DNA of 11,008 nt from Lysobacter_C sp966210725 (GTDB taxonomy: Bacteria > Pseudomonadota > Gammaproteobacteria > Xanthomonadales > Xanthomonadaceae): assembly GCA_966210725.1 (NCBI GenBank), contig CBIHLN010000088.1, forward strand, positions 1-11,008, in the 5' to 3' direction. Every line of letters starts with the position of its first letter. Position 1 is the stretch's first letter. The notes beneath the pieces are model-generated. The model did no database searches. It saw only the letters and a list, made by a program, of their open reading frames with translations, and was not told the origin of the DNA. Both the position numbers and the translations under genes were made by a program. Shown here in pieces: positions 1 through 8,649 of this stretch.

Positions 1-1439
1 TCGACCTGATGGACGAGGCCGCCAGCCGCATCCGCATGGAGATCGACTCCAAGCCGGAAGAACTGGACCGCAAGGAGCGCCGGCTGATCCAGCTCAAGAT
101 CCAGCGCGAGGCGCTGAAGAAGGAGAAGGATGCGGAGAGCCGCCAGCGTCTGGCCGACCTGGAAGCCGAGATCGAAACGCTGGAGCGCGAGTTCAACGAT
201 CTGGAGGAGGTCTGGAAGGCCGAGAAGGCGACCCTGCAGGGCGCGACGAAGATCAAGGAGCAGATCGAGGCGGCCAAACTCGAGCTCGAGGCCGCGCAGC
301 GCAGGCAGGACTACGCCCGCATGAGCGAGATCCAGTACGGCCAGCTGCCGCAGCTGGAGACCCAGCTGAAGGCCGCGCAGGAGGCCGAAACCAAGGGCTT
401 CACCCTGCTGCAGGACCGCGTCACCGCCGAGGAGATCGCCGAGGTGGTGTCGCGCTGGACCGGCATCCCGGTGTCGAAAATGCTGGAAGGCGAGCGCGAA
501 AAGCTGCTGAAGATGGAAGACCAGCTGCACGCGCGCGTGGTCGGCCAGGACGAGGCGATCAAGGTCGTGTCCGACGCGGTGCGCCGCTCGCGCGCCGGGC
601 TGTCCGATCCCAACCGCCCGTCGGGCTCGTTCCTGTTCCTGGGCCCCACCGGCGTGGGCAAGACCGAGCTGTGCAAGGCGCTGGCCGAGTTCCTGTTCGA
701 CTCCAGCGACGCGATGGTGCGCATCGACATGAGCGAATTCATGGAGAAGCACGCGGTGTCGCGGCTGGTCGGCGCGCCCCCGGGCTACGTCGGCTATGAG
801 GAAGGCGGCTACCTGACCGAGGCGGTGCGCCGCCGCCCGTACAGCGTGATCCTGCTGGACGAGGTGGAGAAGGCGCACCCGGACGTGTTCAACATCCTGC
901 TGCAGGTGCTGGACGACGGCCGGCTGACCGACGGCCAGGGCCGCACGGTGGACTTCCGTAACACCGTCATCGTGATGACGTCCAACCTCGGCAGCCAGAT
1001 GATCCAGGAGCTCAGCAGCGAAGGTGGTACCGGTCCGGATGGCAAGCCATCCGGTGAGGCCTACACCCAGATGAAGGCGGTTGTGATGGGCGTGGTGCAG
1101 AGCCACTTCCGGCCCGAGTTCATCAACCGGCTGGACGACATCGTGGTCTTCCATCCGCTCGACAAGGCGCAGATCCGTTCGATCGCGCGCATCCAGATGT
1201 CGGGCCTGGAAAAGCGGCTGGCCGAGCGCGGGCTCAAGCTGCAACTGTCCGACGACGCGCTGGCGCTGCTGGCCAACGTCGGCTTCGACCCGGTCTACGG
1301 CGCCCGCCCGCTCAAGCGCGCGATCCAGCAGCAGCTGGAGAACCCGCTGGCGCAGCGCATCCTGGCCGGCGAGTTCGCCAGCGGCGATACCGTGAGCGTG
1401 GATGCCAAGGGCGGCGAGCTGGTGTTCTCGAAGGGCTGA
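1..1439 (+). CDS. clpB: ATP-dependent disaggregase ClpB, C-terminal part (5' end outside window)
   Basis: AAA+ disaggregase of the Hsp100 family, which rescues aggregated proteins together with DnaK in the cytosol. The frame is open from base 3 (Asp-Leu before the first ATG at 9), and 'DEAASRIRM' is the conserved end of the first AAA+ module, so this is the C-terminal part, a little over half, of a protein of usually about 860 residues. Counting from the Met at base 9: the coiled-coil middle domain (about 15-130) marks ClpB rather than ClpA/ClpC. Then come Walker A GPTGVGKT (212-219), pore loop GYVGYEEGG (259-267), Walker B ILLDEVEKAH (281-290, D284/E285), sensor-1 TSNLGS (Asn326), arginine-finger region FINR (371-374) and sensor-2 GARPLKR (431-437). 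The D2 loop near 336-350 is about 11 residues longer than in E. coli ClpB, and the extra DNA contains a perfect palindrome. Stop TGA at 1437-1439. Identification is secure; the start and sigma-32 promoter lie outside. Confidence 0.97.
   Translation, partial: DLMDEAASRIRMEIDSKPEELDRKERRLIQLKIQREALKKEKDAESRQRLADLEAEIETLEREFNDLEEVWKAEKATLQGATKIKEQIEAAKLELEAAQRRQDYARMSEIQYGQLPQLETQLKAAQEAETKGFTLLQDRVTAEEIAEVVSRWTGIPVSKMLEGEREKLLKMEDQLHARVVGQDEAIKVVSDAVRRSRAGLSDPNRPSGSFLFLGPTGVGKTELCKALAEFLFDSSDAMVRIDMSEFMEKHAVSRLVGAPPGYVGYEEGGYLTEAVRRRPYSVILLDEVEKAHPDVFNILLQVLDDGRLTDGQGRTVDFRNTVIVMTSNLGSQMIQELSSEGGTGPDGKPSGEAYTQMKAVVMGVVQSHFRPEFINRLDDIVVFHPLDKAQIRSIARIQMSGLEKRLAERGLKLQLSDDALALLANVGFDPVYGARPLKRAIQQQLENPLAQRILAGEFASGDTVSVDAKGGELVFSKG
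1035..1054. repeat. Perfect 9-bp inverted repeat inside clpB
   Basis: CCGGATGGC (1035-1043), a 2-nt AA spacer, then GCCATCCGG (1046-1054): both arms match at all nine positions. It lies in the coding sequence for a variable loop of the second AAA+ domain (encoding about PDGKPSG) that is longer than in E. coli ClpB as I recall it. It may be a small inserted palindrome or a chance result of Gly/Pro-rich coding. The palindrome is seen directly; its meaning is inference. Confidence 0.6.
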
Positions 1440-1446
1440 CACGCCG

Positions 1447-1475
1447 GGCGACGCGGTTCATCCAACCGCGTCGCC
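1447..1475 (+). terminator. Hairpin just downstream of clpB, probable transcript end
   Basis: GGCGACGCGGTT (1447-1458) pairs perfectly with AACCGCGTCGCC (1464-1475) across a 5-nt loop CATCC. The 12-bp GC-rich stem begins 8 nt after the clpB stop codon. No T-run follows (the next bases are GGGTACCTC), so it is not a textbook intrinsic terminator. It could end or stabilise the clpB transcript. Confidence 0.55.
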
Positions 1476-1483
1476 GGGTACCT

Positions 1484-1563
1484 CTGTAGGAGCGGCTTCA
1501 GCCGCGATCTTGGAACCGTTCGCCCGCGTGGTGAGCCGATCGCGGCTGAAGCCGCTCCTGCAG
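1484..1563. repeat. REP doublet (REPIN), subfamily A
   Basis: Two inverted copies of a GTAG-type REP unit: left arm 1484-1509 (CTGTAGGAGCGGCTTCAGCC...) and right arm 1538-1563, matching at 25 of 26 positions with a 28-nt spacer. The single difference becomes a G-U pair in RNA. Each unit holds its own small palindrome GCGGC-TTCA-GCCGC preceded by GTAGGA, the layout of REP units mobilised by RAYT (Y1-type) transposases in Pseudomonas and Stenotrophomonas. No transposase is present here. It sits between the convergent clpB and ybaL genes, the usual place for such elements. Confidence 0.85.
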
Positions 1564-1580
1564 GTCGGGGCTTCCATTAC

Positions 1581-1645
1581 TGTAGGAGCGACGTAAGTCG
1601 CGACCGCGAACCGACTGACGCGTCGCGACTTACGTCGCTCCTACA
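1581..1645. repeat. REP doublet (REPIN), subfamily B
   Basis: Left arm 1581-1604 (TGTAGGAGCGACGTAAGTCG...) and right arm 1622-1645 are exact inverted copies over 24 positions with a 17-nt spacer. The unit shares the TGTAGGAGCG head with subfamily A but carries a different inner palindrome, GCGAC-GTAA-GTCGC. It lies only 17 bp from the subfamily A doublet. In RNA either strand would fold into a long hairpin at the 3' ends of clpB and ybaL. Confidence 0.85.
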
Positions 1646-1666
1646 AAAGGCAGCATCACGGCCTTT
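1645..1666 (-). terminator. Weak intrinsic-terminator-like hairpin after ybaL
   Basis: On the minus strand AAAGGC (1666-1661) and GCCTTT (1651-1646) form a 6-bp stem with a 9-nt loop, ending in four T (1648-1645). It starts 12 nt past the ybaL stop. The stem is short and the T-run is part of it, so the call is tentative. The adjoining REP hairpin may contribute. Confidence 0.35.
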
Positions 1667-1678
1667 GGCAGGTGTGCC

Positions 1679-3358
1679 TTACGCCACCGCCGGCGGCAGG
1701 TGGTGGTCGCCGCGGTACGGCGGCGTGGCCATCACCATCTCCGCCAGGCTGTGGGCGAGTTCGCGCTCGGCCATCACCGCGGCGTCGGCGCCATGTTCCA
1801 GCAGGTGCTTGATCTCGGCGTCGGTATGCGCGCGCGCCACGATCGTGAGCCCCGGGTTGATCTTGCGCAGGTTGGCGATCACTTCGCCCGCCTCCAGCAC
1901 GTTGGGGATCGCCACCAGCACGGTCTTGGCGCGCTCGGGCTGGGCCTCCATCAGCACGCGCCCGTTGACGGCGTTGCCGCGGATGGCGGGCAGGCCCGCC
2001 TCGCGCGCGTCGTCCACGTGGTCGTCCTCGCCGTCGATGACCACCACCGGGACCTGGCGCGCGCTCAACAGTCGGCCCAGTTCGCCGCCGACGCGCCCAT
2101 GGCCGATGAGAATGACGTGGTTCTCGATGCCGTCCGGGATCGGCGGACTGATGCTGGAGACGGGTTCAACCTCGTCGGCGGCGGCCGTCCTGCGGTCCAG
2201 CCAGGCGAACAGCAGCGGGTTGACGATGATCGAGAGCAGCGCGCCCGCCAGGATCAGGTCCTGGCCTACGCCGGGCAGGATCTCCAGCTGCGTGCCCAGC
2301 CCGGCCAGGATGAAGGAGAACTCGCCGATCTGCGCCAGGCTGAAGGCGATCACCAGTGCGCTGGCCTGCGGCTTGCCGAACATTCGCGACAGGCCCCAGG
2401 TCACCAGCCCGTTGCCGCCGACGATGATGGCGAAGGTCGCCAGCACCTGCAGGGGGCGCTCGATCAGGATCATCGGGTCGAACAGCATGCCCACCGACAC
2501 GAAGAACAGCACGGCGAACGCATCGCGCAGGGGCAGCGTCTCGCTGGCGGCCTTGTGGCTGAATTCGGACTCGTTGAGCAGCAGGCCGGCGAAGAACGCG
2601 CCCAGCGCGAAGGACACGCCGAACATTTCCGCCGAGCCGAACGCGACGCCCAGCGCGATCGCCAGCACGCACAGGGTGAACAGCTCGCGCGAGCCGGTGC
2701 CGGCCACGCGCTCGAGGATCCACGGGATGACCCGGCGGCCGATCAGCAGCATGAACGCGACGAAGCCGCCAACCTTGGCGAACGTCGTCCATACCGCGGT
2801 CCACAGGCTGCCACCCTCGCCTTCGCCACCCATGGTGCCGGCCAAGGGCGGCAGCAGGACCAGCACCAGCACCATCACCAGGTCTTCCACGATCAGCCAG
2901 CCGACCGCGATGCGGCCGCGTTCGGTCTCCAGCTGGCGGCGCTCCTCCAGCGCCCGCATCACCACCACGGTGCTCGCCACCGACAGCGCCAGCCCGAACA
3001 CGATGCCCGCGCCATGCGACCAGCCGAAGACGAAGTGCGCCAGCAGCCAGCCCAGCAGGGATACCGTCGTGATCTGCAGCACCGCGCCGGGCAGGGCGAT
3101 GCGCTTGACGTCCAGCAGGTCGCGCAACGAGAAGTGCAGGCCCACGCCGAACATCAGCAGGATCACGCCGATTTCGGCGAGCTGGGGCGCCAGGGTCTGG
3201 TCACCGACGAACCCCGGGGTGAACGGCCCCGCCACCACACCCGCGAACAGGTACCCCACGATCGGCGACAGTTTCAGGCGCTGCGCCAAGGATCCGAAGA
3301 CGAACGCCAGTACGAAGCCCGCCACCAGGATCGCGATCAGTGAGGTGTGGTGGGGCAT
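1679..3358 (-). CDS. ybaL: YbaL-type CPA2 cation/proton antiporter with RCK_N (TrkA-N) domain
   Basis: A 559-residue inner-membrane protein resembling E. coli YbaL over its whole length (for example TPGFV..., MFGVGLHFSL, LPLRDAFAVLFFVSVGMLFDP). Residues 1-390 form the hydrophobic Na+/H+-exchanger domain, about 12 segments. They include the CPA2 ion-path acidic pair Glu158-Asp159 (IVEDL), FFVSVGM (285-291) and LAQIGEFSFILA (341-352). A polar linker (about 390-412) leads to a Rossmann RCK_N domain (414-559) with the nucleotide loop GHGRVG (419-424) and an acidic residue, Asp442, after strand 2, which in this fold suggests NAD(H) or a similar ligand. Expected role: K+ or Na+ exchange for H+, gated by the cytosolic domain; the ion is not determined by sequence. 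The start is supported by AAGGA at 3369-3365, 6 nt upstream of ATG. It is convergent with clpB and divergent from the ABC-F gene. Confidence 0.93.
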   Translation of the reverse strand: MPHHTSLIAILVAGFVLAFVFGSLAQRLKLSPIVGYLFAGVVAGPFTPGFVGDQTLAPQLAEIGVILLMFGVGLHFSLRDLLDVKRIALPGAVLQITTVSLLGWLLAHFVFGWSHGAGIVFGLALSVASTVVVMRALEERRQLETERGRIAVGWLIVEDLVMVLVLVLLPPLAGTMGGEGEGGSLWTAVWTTFAKVGGFVAFMLLIGRRVIPWILERVAGTGSRELFTLCVLAIALGVAFGSAEMFGVSFALGAFFAGLLLNESEFSHKAASETLPLRDAFAVLFFVSVGMLFDPMILIERPLQVLATFAIIVGGNGLVTWGLSRMFGKPQASALVIAFSLAQIGEFSFILAGLGTQLEILPGVGQDLILAGALLSIIVNPLLFAWLDRRTAAADEVEPVSSISPPIPDGIENHVILIGHGRVGGELGRLLSARQVPVVVIDGEDDHVDDAREAGLPAIRGNAVNGRVLMEAQPERAKTVLVAIPNVLEAGEVIANLRKINPGLTIVARAHTDAEIKHLLEHGADAAVMAERELAHSLAEMVMATPPYRGDHHLPPAVA

Positions 3359-3425
3359 GGGGCGTCCTTGGCTGGAGACGGTTCAGGATGTAGGCGGCAA
3401 CCACGCCGCGCAAGGCGCGGCGCCG

Positions 3426-3444
3426 GTGCCGACGCGTCCGGCAC
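3426..3444. promoter_or_regulatory. Operator-like dyad upstream of the ABC-F -10 box
   Basis: GTGCCG (3426-3431) and CGGCAC (3439-3444) are exact inverted arms around a 7-bp centre that itself contains the palindrome ACGCGT. The dyad ends 1 bp before the putative -10 box, so a bound protein would cover the -35/spacer region. No regulator family is recognisable from the sequence, and GC-rich dyads occur by chance. Confidence 0.3.
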
Positions 3445-3445
3445 G

Positions 3446-3451
3446 TACAAT
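3446..3451 (+). promoter_or_regulatory. Putative -10 box, leaderless start of the ABC-F gene
   Basis: TACAAT (3446-3451) differs from TATAAT at one position and sits so that transcription would begin about 7 nt later, at the A of the ATG at 3458. No Shine-Dalgarno sequence lies in front of that ATG, which fits a leaderless mRNA. No convincing -35 element is seen at 16-18 bp spacing. Confidence 0.45.
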
Positions 3452-3457
3452 GGCCGG

Positions 3458-5455
<1,998 letters not shown>

Positions 5456-5519
5456 CCGGGGTTGCCCGGAGGGCGCAGGCCCGCGACCATGCCTGCCGGT
5501 CCAGCGGGCACAGGCGTCC

Positions 5520-6731
5520 ATGAGCAACGAACTGATCTACCTGCTGCTGATCTTCGGCCTGCTGGTCATCCCGCGGGCGCTGCAGCGGTTCAAGCTGCCC
5601 GCGCCAATCACCTGCCTGCTGCTGGGCGTGGCCGCGATGCTGCTGTGGGGCGAGCGCACGCATGACCCGGTGGTGGTGCTGCTGTCGACCTTGGGCATCT
5701 CCTCGCTGTTCCTGTTCGCCGGCCTCGAAGTGGATCCGGCGCAACTGCGGCGCGGCATCGGGCCGCTGCTTGCACACCTGGCGATCCGCACTGTCTCGCT
5801 GGTCGCCGTCGCGTGGCTGGGCTGGGAGGTATTGGGCCTTGACTGGCAGCCGGCTGCGCTGGTGGCACTGGCGCTGCTGACGCCCTCGACCGGTTTCATC
5901 CTCGATACGCTTGAGCGCCTCGGGCTGGACGAGGAGGAGCGCTTCTGGGTCACCAGCAAGGCGATCGCCGGCGAGCTGCTGGCGCTGGTGGTGCTGTTCG
6001 TGGTGCTTCTGGCCGACGACCCGGTGCAACTGGGCGTGTCGTCGCTGGCGATGGTCGGGCTGATCATCGGCCTGCCGCTGCTGTTCGTCGCGCTGGGCCG
6101 CTGGGTGATGCCGCACGCGCCGGGTTCGGAGTTCTCTCTGCTGGTGATGGTCGGCATGGTCGCGGCGTACGTGACCTACAAGCTCGGCGTGTATTACCTG
6201 GTCGGTGCGTTCGTCGCCGGGTTGGCGGCGCGCCTGCTGCACCGCCGGATGCCGCGGCTGGCGTCGGACGACAACCTGCACGCGCTGCGGCTGTTCGCGA
6301 GTTTCTTCGTGCCGTTCTACTTCTTCCATGCCGGTACGGGCATCGTGCGCGACGCGCTCAGCTGGGACGCGCTGTGGCTGGGCCTGGCGCTGACGGCGGT
6401 GGTGGTGCCGCTGCGGGTGGCCATTATCTGGCTGCAGCGCCGGCTGATGTTCGGCCAGCGCGGGCGCGGCAACCTGCGGGTCTCGGTGGCGCTGGCGCCA
6501 ACGCTGGTGTTCACGCTGGTGCTCGCGCACATCCTGCACGCGCGTTTCGGCATCGACAGCGCGCTGATGGGCGCGTTGATCCTCTACACCGTGCTCAACA
6601 CCATGCTGCCGTCGCTGCTGCTCAAGGGCCCCTTCGATGTCGACCCGATGGACGGGCGCCTGGCGCAGCATCCAGAGGATGCCCTGCCGGAACCGTCCAC
6701 CGCCCCGGCCGCACCGCCGCCCGCGCGCTGA
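5520..6731 (+). CDS. CPA2-type cation/proton antiporter, membrane domain only
   Basis: A 403-residue, very hydrophobic inner-membrane protein of the Na+/H+ exchanger fold, with about 12 membrane segments between residues 4 and 370. It ends in a short Pro/Ala-rich cytosolic tail (about 385-403) and has no TrkA-N domain, unlike YbaL. Family marks: LFLFAGLEVDPAQL (63-76), TPSTGFIL (121-128), SFFVPFYFF (261-269). The ion-binding position, a pair of acidic residues in many relatives, reads Ala-Gly151-Glu152 here, so only one acidic residue remains. The start ATG at 5520 is chosen because the frame upstream is non-conserved and the protein then begins with the first membrane helix; there is no clear Shine-Dalgarno. 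It follows the ABC-F stop by 64 bp and precedes the symporter gene by 102 bp, so co-transcription is plausible. The cation exchanged cannot be told from sequence. Confidence 0.85.
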   Translation: MSNELIYLLLIFGLLVIPRALQRFKLPAPITCLLLGVAAMLLWGERTHDPVVVLLSTLGISSLFLFAGLEVDPAQLRRGIGPLLAHLAIRTVSLVAVAWLGWEVLGLDWQPAALVALALLTPSTGFILDTLERLGLDEEERFWVTSKAIAGELLALVVLFVVLLADDPVQLGVSSLAMVGLIIGLPLLFVALGRWVMPHAPGSEFSLLVMVGMVAAYVTYKLGVYYLVGAFVAGLAARLLHRRMPRLASDDNLHALRLFASFFVPFYFFHAGTGIVRDALSWDALWLGLALTAVVVPLRVAIIWLQRRLMFGQRGRGNLRVSVALAPTLVFTLVLAHILHARFGIDSALMGALILYTVLNTMLPSLLLKGPFDVDPMDGRLAQHPEDALPEPSTAPAAPPPAR

Positions 6732-6823
6732 CCGGTCGATCGACGCGTCGAGCGGCGCGTGCATCCATCCGGTGGTTGACCCGCGCCGCCGGCCTGTGTT
6801 CCGGTGGTCCGCGTTTTCGCAAC

Positions 6824-6827
6824 GGAG
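6824..6827 (+). promoter_or_regulatory. Shine-Dalgarno deciding the symporter start
   Basis: GGAG at 6824-6827 lies 6 nt before ATG 6834, a good spacing. The in-frame GTG codons at 6804 and 6831 fit worse: 6804 precedes the site, and 6831 is only 3 nt from it. Confidence 0.7.
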
Positions 6828-6833
6828 CGGGTG

Positions 6834-8381
6834 ATGGGGACCCTGCACGCCTTCGACTACGCGGTGCTCGCGCTGTACGTGCTGGTGCTGCTGGCCATCT
6901 GCTGGCGGGTATCGCGGCGCAGCCCCGATGCCGACGAGCTGTTCCTGGCCGGCCGCACGCTCGGGGCCGGCGTCGTGGGGCTGTCGCTGTTCGCGTCCAA
7001 CATCTCCTCGACCACGCTGATCGGCCTGCCCGGCGCGGCGTGGTCGTCGGGTATCGCGGTGGCCAACTACGAGTGGATGGCGGCGCTGGTGCTGCTCTTC
7101 TCGGCGTTGTTCGTGGTGCCGGTGCTGCTCGGCAACCGCGTCACCACCGTGCCGGAGCTGCTCGAGCGGCGCTTCGACGCGCGCCTGCGCAAGTACCTGT
7201 CGGCGGTGAGCGTGTTCCTGTCGATCGTGCTGGATACGGCGGGCAGCCTGTTCGCCGGCGCGCTGGTGCTGCAGGTGTTCTTCCCCGCGCTGTCGCTGGC
7301 GCCGACGGTCGCCGTGCTGGCGCTGTTCGCCGGGCTCTACACGGCCGCGGGCGGCCTGCGCGCGGTGGTCTACACCGACGCGCTGCAGTCGGTGGTGCTG
7401 CTGGTTGGTTCGGCGGTGCTGGCGACGGTGGTGTTCGCGCAGTTCGACTACTCGTGGGCCGCGGTCGTGGCCTCGGTACCGGACGGGCACATGTCGCTGA
7501 TCCGCCCGCTGGACGATCCCGAGCTGCCGTGGCTGGGCACGCTGATCGGCCTGCCCGTGCTCGGCTTCTACTACTGGACGATGAACCAGTACGTCAGCCA
7601 GCGGCTGCTGGGCGCGCGCAGCGTCGAGGCCGCCGGGCGGGGCGCGCTGCTGGCGGCGGCACTGAAGCTGTTGCCGTTGTTCCTGATGGTGCTGCCCGGC
7701 GCGATGGCGGTGGCACTGCTGCCGGACCTGCAGCGCGGCGACGAGGTCTTCCCGCGCCTGGTGGGCGAGTACGCGCCCGTGGGGCTGGCCGGCCTGATCC
7801 TCGCCGGCCTGCTGGCGGCGATCATGTCGAGCGTCGATTCGGCGCTCAACTCCGCCTCGACGCTGATCACGGTGGACTTCATCCAGCCGCGCCGACCACG
7901 TCTGGACGCGCGCGCGCTGGCGCGCATGGGCCGCATCATCACGCTGGTGCTGATGGTGCTGGCGGCGATGTGGGCGCCGATGATCGACCGCTTCCCCGGC
8001 CTGTTCGCCTACCTGCAGCAGACCTTCGCCTACGTCACCCCGCCGCTGGTGGCGGTGTTCCTGCTGGGCCTGTGGTGGAAACGGCTGGCCGCCACCGCGG
8101 CACTGCGCGCGCTGGTCACCGGCCATACGGTGAGCGGGGGGTGGTTCGTCGCAGACCAGCTGGGGTGGGTGTCGCTGCACTTCACCGTTGTGGCCGGCGT
8201 GCTGCTGGCGGTGACGGTGCTGGCGGCGGTCGCGTGGCAGGCGGTCTCCGCCACGACGCCCCGGACCGACCAGCTCGACGCCGTCGATGCCACGCGCGCG
8301 CCGCCGCCGTCGCGGCGCCTGCGGTGGGCGTGCGCGGCGCTCACTGCGGTGACGCTCGCGCTGGTCGTCGCCTTCTGGTGA
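6834..8381 (+). CDS. Sodium:solute symporter, SGLT (SSS/SLC5) type
   Basis: A 515-residue inner-membrane protein with the LeuT-fold SSS pattern, about 14 helices, the last (497-514) after a polar linker (470-496). It resembles Vibrio vSGLT: ASNIS (54-58), YEW (79-81), YYWTMNQYVSQR (246-257), KLLPLFLMVLPG (278-289), SSVDSALNSASTL (332-344). By recalled alignment the Na2 sodium site (vSGLT Ala62, Ile65, Ala361, Ser364, Ser365) is kept as Ala54, Ile57, Ala329, Ser332, Ser333, so Na+ coupling is likely. Of the galactose contacts, Glu88, Lys294 and Gln428 are kept (Glu80, Lys278, Gln395), as is the gate Tyr263 (Tyr247). Gln69, Ser91 and Asn260 become Thr61, Ala83 and Gly244, so the substrate may be another sugar, glycoside or polyol. 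It may be the last gene of a plus-strand unit; the 102-bp gap upstream shows no convincing promoter. Confidence 0.88.
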   Translation: MGTLHAFDYAVLALYVLVLLAICWRVSRRSPDADELFLAGRTLGAGVVGLSLFASNISSTTLIGLPGAAWSSGIAVANYEWMAALVLLFSALFVVPVLLGNRVTTVPELLERRFDARLRKYLSAVSVFLSIVLDTAGSLFAGALVLQVFFPALSLAPTVAVLALFAGLYTAAGGLRAVVYTDALQSVVLLVGSAVLATVVFAQFDYSWAAVVASVPDGHMSLIRPLDDPELPWLGTLIGLPVLGFYYWTMNQYVSQRLLGARSVEAAGRGALLAAALKLLPLFLMVLPGAMAVALLPDLQRGDEVFPRLVGEYAPVGLAGLILAGLLAAIMSSVDSALNSASTLITVDFIQPRRPRLDARALARMGRIITLVLMVLAAMWAPMIDRFPGLFAYLQQTFAYVTPPLVAVFLLGLWWKRLAATAALRALVTGHTVSGGWFVADQLGWVSLHFTVVAGVLLAVTVLAAVAWQAVSATTPRTDQLDAVDATRAPPPSRRLRWACAALTAVTLALVVAFW

Positions 8382-8392
8382 GCGGCTACTCC

Positions 8393-8588
8393 TGAAGAAG
8401 CAGCTTCAGCCGCGATCGATTCCCCCGGAGCCCGCACCTGTAGGCGCGACGTAGGTCGCGACCGTCGATTTGGGCGTGGCGCTACGCAGTCGCGACTTAC
8501 GTCGCACCTGCAACGGTTGGCGCCTGTGCGTTGACCTGCGGGTGCGTCGCTTGTCCGGGTGGTGATCGCGGCTGAAGCCGCTCCTACA
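8393..8588. repeat. REP doublet A interrupted by a REP doublet B (nested)
   Basis: Outer arms are subfamily A units: left 8393-8417 (a degenerate copy, three differences from the consensus seen at the right arm) and right 8564-8588. The spacer is 146 nt, against 28 nt in the doublet at 1484-1563, and it contains a complete subfamily B doublet. The element starts 11 nt after the symporter stop codon and fills most of the convergent region before ggpPS. The 268-bp intergenic stretch holds no gene that I can support. Confidence 0.8.
8439..8512. repeat. Inner REP doublet, subfamily B, diverged
   Basis: Left arm 8439-8462 (TGTAGGCGCGACGTAGGTCG...) and right arm 8489-8512 match as inverted copies at 21 of 24 positions, spacer 26 nt. 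Two of the three differences become G-U pairs in RNA. It is the same family as the perfect doublet at 1581-1645 but more decayed, which suggests it is older. Confidence 0.8.
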
Positions 8589-8593
8589 AATAA

Positions 8594-8647
8594 GGGGCGG
8601 AGCGGTGGCGGACGGCATGTGCGCCACCGGTCCACCCTCGCCGCCCC
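8594..8647 (-). terminator. Probable intrinsic terminator of ggpPS
   Basis: Outer arms GGGGCGG (8594-8600) and CCGCCCC (8641-8647) pair perfectly, as do inner arms CGGTGGCG (8603-8610) and CGCCACCG (8622-8629) around an 11-nt loop. Read on the minus strand the stem begins 2 nt past the ggpPS stop and is followed by TTATTTG, a modest U-rich tract. On the plus strand no U-tract follows, so it is assigned to ggpPS. It abuts the outer REP arm. Confidence 0.6.
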
Positions 8648-8649
8648 GG

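Larger units (their letters stand above)
3359..3457. promoter_or_regulatory. Divergent promoter region between ybaL and the ABC-F gene
   Basis: The 99 bp separating two divergent starts must hold both promoters unless they lie inside the genes. On the plus strand TACAAT (3446-3451) is a good -10 match. On the minus strand a poor TTGCGC / TACATC pair at 15-bp spacing precedes ybaL. The region also holds a strong short hairpin, GCCGCGC-AAG-GCGCGGC (3405-3421), and a dyad at 3426-3444. Confidence 0.5.

Noticed and set aside
1700..3343. Long plus-strand open frames opposite ybaL (547 and 598 codons)
   Set aside because: Both are shadows of ybaL; their composition (His/Gln/Arg-rich or Ser/Arg/Pro-rich) and lack of motifs argue against coding.
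3390..3411. GTAGGCGGC... in the divergent region as a single REP unit
   Set aside because: It lacks the inner palindrome and the GTAGGAGCG head of the real REP arms; similarity is limited to the first few bases.
5456..5469. CCGGG-GTTG-CCCGG hairpin directly after the ABC-F stop
   Set aside because: The stem is only 5 bp with no T-run, too weak to call a terminator, and the next gene is in the same direction.
6740..6751. Perfect 12-bp palindrome TCGACGCGTCGA after the second antiporter gene
   Set aside because: It has no loop and no T-run, so it is a poor terminator; a GC-rich palindrome of this size can arise by chance, and no repeat copy is seen in the window.
6776..6800. TTGACC as a -35 box for the symporter gene
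   Set aside because: No -10-like hexamer occurs at 16-18 bp; the nearest, TGTGTT, is at 13 bp.
6804..6833. Upstream GTG start for the symporter giving ten extra residues
   Set aside because: The GGAG ribosome binding site lies between this GTG and ATG 6834 and is well spaced only for the ATG.
6374..8395. 673-codon plus-strand frame running through the antiporter end and the symporter
   Set aside because: It overlaps two real genes in another frame and reads as an Ala/Gly/Arg-rich shadow.
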